DNA of 64,000 bases from Nitrospiraceae bacterium (GTDB taxonomy: Bacteria > Nitrospirota > Nitrospiria > Nitrospirales > UBA2166): assembly GCA_002726235.1 (NCBI GenBank), contig PBSN01000008.1, positions 510,635 through 574,634 of the forward strand, given 5' to 3'. A program made the position numbers and the translations under genes. Below the pieces are notes generated by a model. The model was not told the origin of the DNA and did no database searches. It worked only from the letters and a program-made list of their open reading frames with translations. Below, in pieces: positions 40,548 to 50,054 of the stretch. Numbering within the stretch: position 1 is the first letter of the stretch; every line of letters begins with the position of its first letter.

Positions 40548-41707
40548 CTTCCCCCTGAAGTTAATCCAAAGGTCTTAGAAATACCAAAGATAATTCCCCA
40601 GCTCGGAACAAGATTGCTTTCATTGACGCGTTGATAAACAGGAATTTGCCCAAAGGCATACAATTGAGTTGTCGGATTGGGCTGCAACCGAACCCCAGGA
40701 GTGAGATTGACCCACTCCCCTCCGGTCCCATCGACGGCTTGCCCAAGAAATTTATCATGAGGTTGGTAGCGAGCATTCACCTGGCCACTGAGATTGAGAT
40801 ACGGCAAAACCTGATATCCTAATCCGGCATTGAGTAACGTAATATTCCCAAACAAATAGTCACGGCTATTTTCAGTATTAACCTGCTGCGAGCCAGAGAA
40901 AAACGCATCAAGCTGATGTGGGAAAATCTGATACGAATAAAACATACTTGCCAAACCATCGAACGACCCGGTTCCCGGCATAAGCGTAGGCTCATTAATC
41001 GAACCAAAAGAATCTCTGAGGTTATATTCTCCGGTGGGAAACTTTATCCCAAGTCCTCCCACCAAAAGATGCTTAGTGGTCGTCAGCAAATTATATTTTC
41101 CAATCACCCGCACATCCCCAAACCCATCCGTCCCGTCAGATCGGAAAAAGGTCCCTTCCGGATCCGATGCGTTAATCCCATCGTAGTGTTCATGAATCCG
41201 TTGATTAAAGAACGGAACAGCGAGTTGTACGGTAAAGTCAGTCGTTACCCCATAACTAAGATCAAACTGAGCTAGGTTATTGAGCGTCGTAACTTCGCGA
41301 TGATGATCAGGCTCAATAAAGTTTTCTTCGAAATTGACTTTAGGCGTGAAGACTTGATCAATGTGTTGGGTTCCCCGCTGCCCACGATCCATATCCACGT
41401 GCCGAAAAGAGAGATCAGCAACAAACTGTCCTTGTGGAGATAATCCCTCTTGCGTTCCAGTGACCAAGAAGCAATTCGATCCACCACAACTGGCGAAACC
41501 TGTCGCTACCCAGAGCAAAAAGATCCCTGGAACCACGACGAGCAAAGAGGCGAGAGGGATGATCAACCCTCTCGCCCAAACTCGACTTCTACTTTTCTCT
41601 ATCAACAGTTCCAAAGAGCACCCCTCCAAAGTGGACGCGTGCGTTCTTCGGTGTTGGCGTTCCCTGAATAAACTGAGTGTTGGTGATTGCTTCGGGATTA
41701 GTATCAA
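40544..41707 (-). CDS. Outer-membrane beta-barrel (transporter-like) protein
   Basis: 387 aa; alternating amphipathic strands, terminal GIIFGISKTFGL; ATGA overlap with tlpA-like gene. Start probably internal. Confidence 0.75.
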   Translation of the reverse strand: MILIPKQSPTLSLFRERQHRRTHASTLEGCSLELLIEKSRSRVWARGLIIPLASLLVVVPGIFLLWVATGFASCGGSNCFLVTGTQEGLSPQGQFVADLSFRHVDMDRGQRGTQHIDQVFTPKVNFEENFIEPDHHREVTTLNNLAQFDLSYGVTTDFTVQLAVPFFNQRIHEHYDGINASDPEGTFFRSDGTDGFGDVRVIGKYNLLTTTKHLLVGGLGIKFPTGEYNLRDSFGSINEPTLMPGTGSFDGLASMFYSYQIFPHQLDAFFSGSQQVNTENSRDYLFGNITLLNAGLGYQVLPYLNLSGQVNARYQPHDKFLGQAVDGTGGEWVNLTPGVRLQPNPTTQLYAFGQIPVYQRVNESNLVPSWGIIFGISKTFGLTSGGR

Positions 41708-42290
41708 ACCAAATCGCGATATGCGCAGGATTCAGCCCACCTCCACCGCTGAGAATAATTTCCACTGACTCTGGAGCCCCCAAACCAAACTGCTCGTTTC
41801 CATTGGACGAGATAATCGCGTCTCCGAGCACATGAAGTGTTTCTCCATCCACATTTATGACTTCTCCACTCTCCATTGAGATCTGCATCGCATGCCAGTT
41901 GCGCAGCGTTCCGCCTCCAAGTAGCCCTGCAGTTGGTTCCGACGACCTCACCATGGAAAGATTCGCCTCAAAACTTTTGAGCGCTTCAGCGGCTTGGTCA
42001 ACTTTTAACTTCCAGGCTCCTTGCAAAACCCATGGTCCAGGTGGTGCGGTATGCGTCTCTTGAAGACGCGCACTTCCAGTGGGAAGACCTGGTTGCGTGA
42101 TGTGAAAGATTGAACCCTTAAACATCGTCGACGACTCAGAGATATGGTCATGGTCGCTATCAGCATCATGGTCAGCTTCCTGGGCAAACGTGGATGAAAC
42201 TCCCATCATCGATACCGAGTGCATATACAGTCCGTAGAACGCAATGACCGCGAAAAACGCAATCAAACCTACTTTCGTCACGAATTTCAT
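41589..42290 (-). CDS. Secreted protein, His/Asp-rich N-terminus, paralogue of 45803..46483
   Basis: 233 aa; signal peptide then QEADHDADSDHDHISESS and SIFHITQPGLPTGS...; shares FHITQPG/PPGxWxLxGxWxxxxD with the paralogue. Confidence 0.78.
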   Translation of the reverse strand: MKFVTKVGLIAFFAVIAFYGLYMHSVSMMGVSSTFAQEADHDADSDHDHISESSTMFKGSIFHITQPGLPTGSARLQETHTAPPGPWVLQGAWKLKVDQAAEALKSFEANLSMVRSSEPTAGLLGGGTLRNWHAMQISMESGEVINVDGETLHVLGDAIISSNGNEQFGLGAPESVEIILSGGGGLNPAHIAIWFDTNPEAITNTQFIQGTPTPKNARVHFGGVLFGTVDREK

Positions 42291-42431
42291 TGCAAAATCC
42301 TCCTATCAACAACCAGCGTTCGACACAAATATCAGGACAAAAAAGGTGCAGTCTCAGCCGTACACACCCACTGAGCACCCCACATGCAAAGACGCACGGA
42401 CAGTCTTCAACTGTGGACGCTCAGACCAAGA

Positions 42432-42749
42432 CTACATGGCAACGTAGAGGAAAAGCGGCGGAGCGCGGGGTTGAAAATGCTGAGGAAGATCACCAGGAAG
42501 GAGGGGGGCTGGTTCAGAGGCAACAACCTCCCCTGCTGTGAAGGAAACGGTGAGCACATTTTTCTCTGGGCCCACAAACGACGAGGCAGCACACATCCAA
42601 ACACACCCAAGCGTGGAATGAACCGCCGCATGGTCTGTGTCACCTTGATGCGCATGGCCCACAACACCGACGGGGCCGGCCGACGCAAGAGCAAATAGCA
42701 ATACGACAACCGACTGTGCAATGGGTTTTAGAAATCGAGGCTGCATCAT
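42432..42749 (-). CDS. Small His-containing secreted/membrane protein
   Basis: 105 aa; signal peptide, HAHQGDTDHAAVHS, RAPPLFL near C-terminus, similar layout to 48187..48492. Confidence 0.6.
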   Translation of the reverse strand: MMQPRFLKPIAQSVVVLLFALASAGPVGVVGHAHQGDTDHAAVHSTLGCVWMCAASSFVGPEKNVLTVSFTAGEVVASEPAPLLPGDLPQHFQPRAPPLFLYVAM

Positions 42750-42890
42750 ATCTTCACCCTAGCTCACGATAGTATAGTCAAAAATCTGTGAAATCAAGTA
42801 TCATGCCTCACAAAACCTTGTGCCGCGTATTATGTGGAAAGGTGGAGAACGTGTGTATCGGCAGAAACATGGCATCCGGGAAAGGAAATA

Positions 42891-43949
42891 ATGTCCTACC
42901 AGACTGACGACGTTCGCATCTGCGAAATTAAAGAGCTGTTACCACCGATAGCGTTGCTCGAGAGGTTTCCGCTCACGGAGAACGCATCAAAAACCGCCTT
43001 TGAAACCCGCCAGGCGATCCACCGATTACTCCGAGGAGAGGATGATCGCGTCTTGGTCATTGCTGGCCCCTGTTCAATTCACGACCACAAGGCTGCGAGG
43101 GAATACGGAGCAAAACTGGCGACCATACGCGACAAGCTTCGCGATTCCATTGAGATCATTATGCGAGTCTATTTTGAGAAACCACGCACAACAGTTGGAT
43201 GGAAAGGCCTGATCAACGATCCATATCTCGATAACAGTTTTCATATCAACGATGGTCTAAGAATTGCTCGTAGCCTCCTTCTCGATCTCAACGAAATGGG
43301 GATGCCAACGGCCGGTGAGTTTCTCGACACGATTACACCACAGTATGTTGGCGATGTAATGAGCTGGGGCGCTATCGGAGCCCGCACGACTGAATCACAA
43401 GTCCATCGCGAGATGGCATCTGGCCTCTCATGCCCTGTTGGGTTCAAAAATGGGACGGACGGAACGGTAAAGGTAGCTATTGATGCGATTGGAGCGGCCA
43501 ATGCTCCTCACCACTTTTTGTCGGTCACGAAATACGGGCACTCTGCCATTGTGTCTACTGCTGGCAATCCAGATTGCCACATCATCCTGCGGGGAGGCAA
43601 AGAGCCAAACTATGATGCGACCCATATCAAAGAAGTCACGGAGATGCTAACCAAAGCAGGTCTCCCCCACAAAGTCATGATTGATTTCAGTCACGCCAAC
43701 AGCAGCAAGCAGTTCAACAAGCAACGTGAAGTGTGTGATGACGTCTGTGGCCAAATCCGTAATGGTGAGCTTGCAATCTTTGGCGTAATGATTGAAAGCC
43801 ACCTCATCGAAGGCCGACAGGACCTGGTGAATGAAAAACTCCCAGTATACGGTCAGAGTATCACTGATGCATGTATGGGTTGGGAAAGCACCGAGACACT
43901 CCTGCATCAACTCGCGGAGGCCGTCACGGCACGTCGACAGAACGCCTGA
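42891..43949 (+). CDS. 3-deoxy-7-phosphoheptulonate synthase, class I (AroG/AroF/AroH type)
   Basis: VIAGPCSIHD, KPRTTVGWKGLINDP, SWGAIGARTTESQVHREMASGLSCPVGFKNGTDG, MIDFSHANSSK. Start MSYQTDD preferred over the track start at 42834. Confidence 0.95.
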   Translation: MSYQTDDVRICEIKELLPPIALLERFPLTENASKTAFETRQAIHRLLRGEDDRVLVIAGPCSIHDHKAAREYGAKLATIRDKLRDSIEIIMRVYFEKPRTTVGWKGLINDPYLDNSFHINDGLRIARSLLLDLNEMGMPTAGEFLDTITPQYVGDVMSWGAIGARTTESQVHREMASGLSCPVGFKNGTDGTVKVAIDAIGAANAPHHFLSVTKYGHSAIVSTAGNPDCHIILRGGKEPNYDATHIKEVTEMLTKAGLPHKVMIDFSHANSSKQFNKQREVCDDVCGQIRNGELAIFGVMIESHLIEGRQDLVNEKLPVYGQSITDACMGWESTETLLHQLAEAVTARRQNA

Positions 43950-44157
43950 TACGAAATAAGCGGGTGTAACAGAAATGAGGCCGGGGAGGTACAAGGGGAC
44001 ACTCGGATTTTTCCACATGCCTTCCTTGAAGAGGACTACTCTGGGTAACCTTGTAATACTCCTCGCAATCTCACACACCTACAGTTGCATGCTCACGCAT
44101 GTGTCATATCGCATCCTTACACGCCACTGCAGATAGATTATTTATTCAGTGGCCGTA

Positions 44158-44514
44158 TCAATGGCCGGCATCATGGCCGCGTTGAGCTTCGTGGGAATCA
44201 TGCTCCCCCAGGGGAACTACATGAATTTTGCTCGCGATCATACCACTGCCTCGCTTGGACTTGATGAGATCAATGGTAACCACTTGGCCAGCTTTGAGAT
44301 CCCCGTACCCCGTCACATCCAACCCCACAACCTTCGTCGACAGCGACACTTTTAGATCCATCAAGACTCCATCGTGTTGTTCTAGCGTCAACTTTGGACC
44401 ATTAACCTCTGTAATCGTCCCACTCACCTGATTCTCGGTTCCAAAAACATGCACGGCAGTTATTGCAAAGATGAATAGAATGAAGAAACTGGTTAAAGAA
44501 ATACGCCGTAGCAT
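44158..44514 (-). CDS. Small secreted OB-fold-like protein with His-rich C-terminus
   Basis: 118 aa; signal peptide, ENQVSGTITEVNGPKLTLEQHDG..., ends GEHDSHEAQRGHDAGH. Confidence 0.7.
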   Translation of the reverse strand: MLRRISLTSFFILFIFAITAVHVFGTENQVSGTITEVNGPKLTLEQHDGVLMDLKVSLSTKVVGLDVTGYGDLKAGQVVTIDLIKSKRGSGMIASKIHVVPLGEHDSHEAQRGHDAGH

Positions 44515-44601
44515 TCACGCCTCCCTTTCACTCGATTCATATGAGCATTTAAAGCAATCCACCCCAGTACGTGCCTCAGTTCGGATAACCAACAATTCAA
44601 T

Positions 44602-45525
44602 TCACTGATCCAAGCCAACCGCACGCATAGCACCTGCAGAATTCTCAGCATTCGTATTGACTTCAAGAACGCTGGCATCATTGTGTGCATGAATAGCAAT
44701 CGTGTAGGGACCACTTCCACTCGTCGGCAGTACGACAAGATCAATTGCCACAGGGGCGTCAACATCCGCAACCTCGATCGAGCATCGCTCTATCGATTCA
44801 AATCCATCACAGACTTGCAGAATCTCTGCTTCCTCAACAGCAACAAACATAAGATCAAAGTCAAGATCTTTTCCGTGAGTGAGGGTACTGTCGAAAACAA
44901 GACTTTCCTTCACGAAAAACCGGTAGCGATCGATATCAGCACGAACTTCCTCTGTACCCGTCGCCTCAATCTCACCCAGTAGCGACGCACAGTAATGCTG
45001 TTTGAGCTTCCCGGCTCGTACCGCAACTCCTTCCTCATCATTTGGCTCATCCTCACGAAGAAAAAGATCCGACACACATTCAGGGCGTCCGATCTTTTGA
45101 ACAAGCACCAGTGATTGATCACCAGTTTGAAATACCTCGCGTGCAGTCCCAATGGTAATAATCGCGAACTTTCCTTCCAATTCTTTTAATTGCTTTACCT
45201 TCAACTTTGTAAGAACCGGCATTCCAATCATGTCCGGTCCTCGCTCATAGTCACTAATGGTATCCTCTGCGAGAAAGCGATCTCCATGCTCCAAAGTCTG
45301 GTCATCCGACAACCAGAGCGCTACCGGCCGGGGATCATCAGACCCAATATCATTCGCGAGAACATGGACAACCAGGACATCTCCTTTCTTCGCAACTTTG
45401 TGTTTCATCTTTATGACCACCCCCGGCACCATTTCTTCCTCGGCAATCGTAGGAGTCGAAAACGCAACGCACACGCTGAAGGCAATGCAAAAACAAAGGA
45501 ATCTATTACGCATCACAATGCTCAT
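44602..45525 (-). CDS. Hypothetical secreted protein
   Basis: 307 aa with signal peptide (FCIAFSVCVAFSTPTIAEE); no family recognised. Confidence 0.7.
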   Translation of the reverse strand: MSIVMRNRFLCFCIAFSVCVAFSTPTIAEEEMVPGVVIKMKHKVAKKGDVLVVHVLANDIGSDDPRPVALWLSDDQTLEHGDRFLAEDTISDYERGPDMIGMPVLTKLKVKQLKELEGKFAIITIGTAREVFQTGDQSLVLVQKIGRPECVSDLFLREDEPNDEEGVAVRAGKLKQHYCASLLGEIEATGTEEVRADIDRYRFFVKESLVFDSTLTHGKDLDFDLMFVAVEEAEILQVCDGFESIERCSIEVADVDAPVAIDLVVLPTSGSGPYTIAIHAHNDASVLEVNTNAENSAGAMRAVGLDQ

Positions 45526-45802
45526 GACAGCGCAACACGATTTTCAAGCATTGGAGATATACTGGTTCTCCCATCTTCATCCACAATACCCGCCCGAAAA
45601 ATCCGATTGAGAACTTGACGGCTTCACTCTAGTGAGGTTCCTTGCTTCGCCTCCAAATTCTGATCCCGTAACAAGTCTAAGCCCCTTTCCTACCCCAGTA
45701 TAAATGATCCCAGTAGCCATAGCCGACAAGACAATGGCGGGTGAGAACAACAATATCCCATTCACCGCCGTCTAGATTGTGACACTCCGCGCCAAGTGGG
45801 GA

Positions 45803-46483
45803 TCATTCAGCAACTGTAATCTTCTGAACCATCCCAAGAATGAGTTCTCCAAAGTGCTCTCGGGCGTTCTGTGCTTCACTTGCAGTGTCTTCACTCGTTG
45901 AGAAGTTCGTGACGGTATCCTGTTCGGTCACAAACCGAATTTCGAGATTGGTCATTCCCTTGAACCCCCTCCCGCCGGTCAATAGTATTTCAACATCATC
46001 ACCCAAAAATTGCTGTTTGCCATTCTTCATGGTGTCCATTGTTCCAGTAATTCGGCCAAACCCGGTCTGAAAGTTCAAGCTGCGGACTTTGCCGTCTCGA
46101 AACAGCAGCTGTACCGTGTGAGTATTCCGCGTAGCATTACCATGCATATCCTTCGGCAACGGATTATCCCCTTCCACAGTGCGAAGCATAATCATATTGT
46201 GCTTCCACTGCGTAACTGCGAGGAAATCCGGATCGATTTCCATGCGCCATGAGCCCGATAACATCCACTGTCCAGGGGGGACCGTATCATCAGCAAACTC
46301 CTCATCGAGCGAACGTCCCGGTTGCGTGATGTGAAAGATTTTTCCTGTAAATGTAATACGGCCATTGGCTTGCGCATCAGCGATGAACCCTTCGTGCAGT
46401 GCACCAATCACAATACACAGACACACAAAAACACGAACTAACCGGTTACACATCGAAAAAACACCTCCAAACGCCACATCCAC
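45803..46483 (-). CDS. Secreted protein, paralogue of 41589..42290
   Basis: 226 aa; KIFHITQPGRSLDEEFADDTVPPGQWMLSGSWRMEID...; same domain as 41589..42290. Confidence 0.75.
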   Translation of the reverse strand: MDVAFGGVFSMCNRLVRVFVCLCIVIGALHEGFIADAQANGRITFTGKIFHITQPGRSLDEEFADDTVPPGQWMLSGSWRMEIDPDFLAVTQWKHNMIMLRTVEGDNPLPKDMHGNATRNTHTVQLLFRDGKVRSLNFQTGFGRITGTMDTMKNGKQQFLGDDVEILLTGGRGFKGMTNLEIRFVTEQDTVTNFSTSEDTASEAQNAREHFGELILGMVQKITVAE

Positions 46484-46728
46484 AATCCGCAGTCAATTTA
46501 ACCACCCTCCCTAAGCGAAATGTCAACCGGAATTATACAAAAAATCTGCCGTGAGCGTGAGAGCGGCTAGAATGCCATTTCATGATATGACATCAATCAT
46601 AGTCAAGCCTCGCACGCATAGGACTCATTTGATTTGAAATGCCCCATTGATACATCTACGAAACCTCAGATCATCATATCGCGTTGAGGCTACATTACAC
46701 TCAATAGAACCAGTGATGTAAACTACTA

Positions 46729-48075
46729 TTACACCTTACGACGAGCAGAAAGTTGCCGCATGAGGACAACCCACAATACGATATTTGGAGGCAGCACAAG
46801 CGCGATGATCTCAGCATTCACTTGATCAAATATCGGGAGAACTTGAACACCAAAACCAATGAGTGTCAAACCCGCAACAAGTCGGCACACGATCAGTGCA
46901 GGACGAACGGCGCCATCTGGACCGTAAACCGCCAACGGAATAAGAATTGCCAACGGCAACGCCAGCGGGGTCACGAAGAAGAGATTTTCGTTATAGGCGG
47001 AATCGAAGTGGTCAGTCAAAAGCCACAAGCCCGCAAGAATTGTTCCCCCAAGCCCAATCACGAAAGTCCATAATCCCGTCGCTCCAACAAACGCAAAACG
47101 TGCAAAGCGACTTCCTCTCGCGAGGATCTCTAAGATAAAAAACAGCATTGCTACCGCCATCCCACACAGCAAATACCAGATAACCCACAACGGCGGTTTG
47201 TCATCAGGAAGCGTGGCTGTGCCCTCAAAAACGATGTGTTCACGTGCCACAAGTGGAACGAGTTCACCAGCTTCGTCAGGAATCATCACCGTTCGAATAT
47301 GATCCCGCAATGTCATGGGAATAAACATGTCCTCCCAGACGGTAATGAGACGATCGACAGGATTGCCGAGCACAAGCAGAAGACTCGTATAGAGCCATGG
47401 AGAGTTTGTCGTCAGCCTCCGAGTATGAAATCGGAACGTCGCACCAGTTGAAGTCGTATGCGTTTGCCGCTTGAGCTCACCATTCACGACACCATCGATT
47501 GCATCGCGCAATCGTGTCGAGCAGTTATCGGTATAGTAATCATAGTCATAAAACGCATTCTCTGGTTTGAGATTCCACTCTAAAAAATCCCGCAATGCGA
47601 TACGTTGATTGAAAGTCAGCGCAAGCTCCTGCACATAGATCGATCGATTCATGAATTGGTAAAATGGAAACGTCAATGCAGGGTTTTGTGCCTCAACCCA
47701 ATATCGCATGTGCCCCTGGATGAATCGAAAAATGAAATTCTCTTCTTCAAAACTAAATCGCCCGTAATTGTAGAGCGTGTTGATCCCATGAACGGGGTCA
47801 CGGACCCAGATTGCATTGTGACCAAAACGTTGCCAGGCTTCTTCACCAGGACCAAAGGTCACGAGGGAGATAGTGATCGAAGACCCCTCATCTGGCTGAG
47901 TGAGGCCTTGCCCGTTCACATCATTAACCGTGACGAGTAGTCCAACACAGACGCTTACCGCAATTAGATACAGCAACGCCTGTTTTGGCAGATAGAATAC
48001 GGGATGCAATTTCAAGGCACCTTCGCCCAACAACTGATTTCTCTTACGCCTTCCAGGCATACGATACAGCAGCAT
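46729..48075 (-). CDS. DUF4105/Lnb-N-terminal-like membrane protein
   Basis: 448 aa; ISLVTFGPGEEAWQRFGHNAIWVRD..., YDYYTDNCSTRLRDAIDG..., then several C-terminal TM helices. Confidence 0.82.
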   Translation of the reverse strand: MLLYRMPGRRKRNQLLGEGALKLHPVFYLPKQALLYLIAVSVCVGLLVTVNDVNGQGLTQPDEGSSITISLVTFGPGEEAWQRFGHNAIWVRDPVHGINTLYNYGRFSFEEENFIFRFIQGHMRYWVEAQNPALTFPFYQFMNRSIYVQELALTFNQRIALRDFLEWNLKPENAFYDYDYYTDNCSTRLRDAIDGVVNGELKRQTHTTSTGATFRFHTRRLTTNSPWLYTSLLLVLGNPVDRLITVWEDMFIPMTLRDHIRTVMIPDEAGELVPLVAREHIVFEGTATLPDDKPPLWVIWYLLCGMAVAMLFFILEILARGSRFARFAFVGATGLWTFVIGLGGTILAGLWLLTDHFDSAYNENLFFVTPLALPLAILIPLAVYGPDGAVRPALIVCRLVAGLTLIGFGVQVLPIFDQVNAEIIALVLPPNIVLWVVLMRQLSARRKV

Positions 48076-48145
48076 TATCGATCAGTAATAACACACTCAT
48101 GGTGCAATCAGTATGCTCCACAACTGACAGAAATAACCTCAGTCC

Positions 48146-48174
48146 TTGACAACTAAACAGAAGCACACATATAA
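48146..48174 (+). promoter_or_regulatory. Candidate sigma70-type promoter for the 48187 operon
   Basis: TTGACA (48146-48151), 17-nt spacer, ATATAA (48169-48174). Predicted TSS is only a few nt before the ATG at 48187. Confidence 0.45.
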
Positions 48175-48186
48175 CGTTCATCAAGC

Positions 48187-48492
48187 ATGCCTCAGTCACG
48201 ACTCGTCATAGTTGCATCGTTGTGCTTCGTCTACCTTGTTCTCGCAGGCTTTGTCCCGGCCATCGGGATCCACCACACGTTTGACACTGAAACTGATGGG
48301 ACCCATCATCACGCAATTGACACCTGCACCTGGCTTGAACATTCAATCGGATCAACGCTTTTATCCGGTGCAGATATCGACCTTAACATTCTCACACCTC
48401 AGCCACGTAAGCCTCACAACCCCAATACGCTTTACCTCTCCATCCAGCTTGATTCAATCAAGGCTCGTGCGCCACCAGCCCTGCTCTCCTAA
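48187..48492 (+). CDS. Small His-rich secreted/membrane protein
   Basis: 101 aa; signal peptide then IGIHHTFDTETDGTHHHAIDTCTWLEH; RAPPALL near C-terminus. Confidence 0.62.
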   Translation: MPQSRLVIVASLCFVYLVLAGFVPAIGIHHTFDTETDGTHHHAIDTCTWLEHSIGSTLLSGADIDLNILTPQPRKPHNPNTLYLSIQLDSIKARAPPALLS

Positions 48493-48688
48493 TTACTGAT
48501 CAGCTCATACAGGGCATGCTTCGACTGCAAGGTCAGGGAAACGTCTTTCCCTGCTCTCGTCGTTCTCTCAATATCAACACGCAAGCACGCCTCTCTGAGT
48601 TGACAGGATACGGCATCGACCATGCCGGTGCGATCAAACGACGATTGTCGATGAAATTTTCGAGTAGGAGCCACAGGTGATATAAAAA

Positions 48689-50011
48689 ATGCACTACAGA
48701 TGGATTATTAGCCTCACCTTCGCATTCATATGGATCGACACACCTAATCTCGTCGATGCAAAGGATACAATCGTACATCCTTTGAGCACTGAAAGCACCC
48801 AACAAAAACTTGACGACCTAGAACATAAGTATGAAGAGCAAAACCGTGAAATCAAAGAACTGAAACGAGAGATCAAACAGCAACGTAGAGGCGCCTTTAG
48901 TTCTGCAATTGCCAGATTCAACCCAAAAATCGCACTGAACGGTCTTTTCACGGCTGCCGGGTTTTCAGATGATGAACCGCTGAACTTTGGCGCTCATGAC
49001 CCAAAAGAAAATGGGTTCAATGTGCAAGCACTGGAATTGAATTTTAGGGGCGCCATCGATCCCTACTTTTCGGCTCAATTCAATCTCAATACGCTTATCG
49101 AAGAGGGAGAAACGATCGTCGAGCTGGAAGAGGGATTCCTGACAACTCAAGCCCTTCCGTACAATGTACAACTCATGGGTGGCCAATTTTTTACTCGATT
49201 TGGCAATATGAACCACATCCATGCCCATGACTGGGACTTTGTCGATCAGCCAATCATCCTCAACCGCCTCCTAGGACCTGACGGACTTCGCGGGCCAGGT
49301 CTTCAAGCCTCATGGCTCGCCCCAACACCATTTTACCTTGAGTTCATTGGCAGTGCACAGCAAGCTCGCGGAGAAATCGCTAGCAGTTTTCTTGGAAAAG
49401 AAGGGGAAACTGTCGGCGGACACATTCTTGACAAACGAGCAATCAATGATCCCAATGACCTGCTTTACATGCCACGCGTTGTAAGCGCATTTGATTTCAC
49501 AGACGCGATGACACTGAAAGTTGGAGGTTCCGCCCTTCTCGGACCAAACTCCTCATCCCCGGATGCGAGAACGCATATTTATGGGGCGGACATGAAGCTC
49601 AAATGGCAACCGCGTCGAACCATGATGGGCTACCCTTTCGTGTCGTGGGAATCGGAGATCATCTATCGTGACCACGAAGCCGGTGCGAATAAAGAAAATG
49701 CAATCCTTGAAGAAACCCTGGAGGACTGGGGACTCTATAGTCAGATCATCTACGGATTCAAACCTCGCTGGGTTGCCGGACTCCGTTTTGAATACGCAGA
49801 CGGTCACGGAGGAATCGATCAGATAAACGACGATCTACGCAACGAGCGGTATCGCCTTTCACCAAACATCTCTTGGGGCACATCTGAGTTTTCCCGGCTC
49901 CGCCTCCAGTACAACCTTGATTTCGCCGAAAGCCGTGGGCATGAAGTCCTCCATGGATTCTTTCTGCAATGGAGTTTTGCTTTAGGCGAACATGGGGCAC
50001 ACCAATTTTGA
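48689..50011 (+). CDS. Outer-membrane porin-like protein with N-terminal coiled coil
   Basis: 440 aa; signal peptide, coiled coil QQKLDDLEHKYEEQNREIKELKREIK, beta-barrel with terminal aromatic (HGFFLQWSFALGEHGAHQF); upstream of znu-like genes. Confidence 0.78.
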   Translation: MHYRWIISLTFAFIWIDTPNLVDAKDTIVHPLSTESTQQKLDDLEHKYEEQNREIKELKREIKQQRRGAFSSAIARFNPKIALNGLFTAAGFSDDEPLNFGAHDPKENGFNVQALELNFRGAIDPYFSAQFNLNTLIEEGETIVELEEGFLTTQALPYNVQLMGGQFFTRFGNMNHIHAHDWDFVDQPIILNRLLGPDGLRGPGLQASWLAPTPFYLEFIGSAQQARGEIASSFLGKEGETVGGHILDKRAINDPNDLLYMPRVVSAFDFTDAMTLKVGGSALLGPNSSSPDARTHIYGADMKLKWQPRRTMMGYPFVSWESEIIYRDHEAGANKENAILEETLEDWGLYSQIIYGFKPRWVAGLRFEYADGHGGIDQINDDLRNERYRLSPNISWGTSEFSRLRLQYNLDFAESRGHEVLHGFFLQWSFALGEHGAHQF

Positions 50012-50054
50012 CACGACAACATGAATGACAAATACTAGAGAGTACAGGAGAAAC

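Noticed and set aside
42290-42721. + strand and alternate minus ORFs around 42.3-42.7 kb
   Set aside because: Only 42432..42749 (-) has a plausible signal peptide and matches the small His-protein layout.
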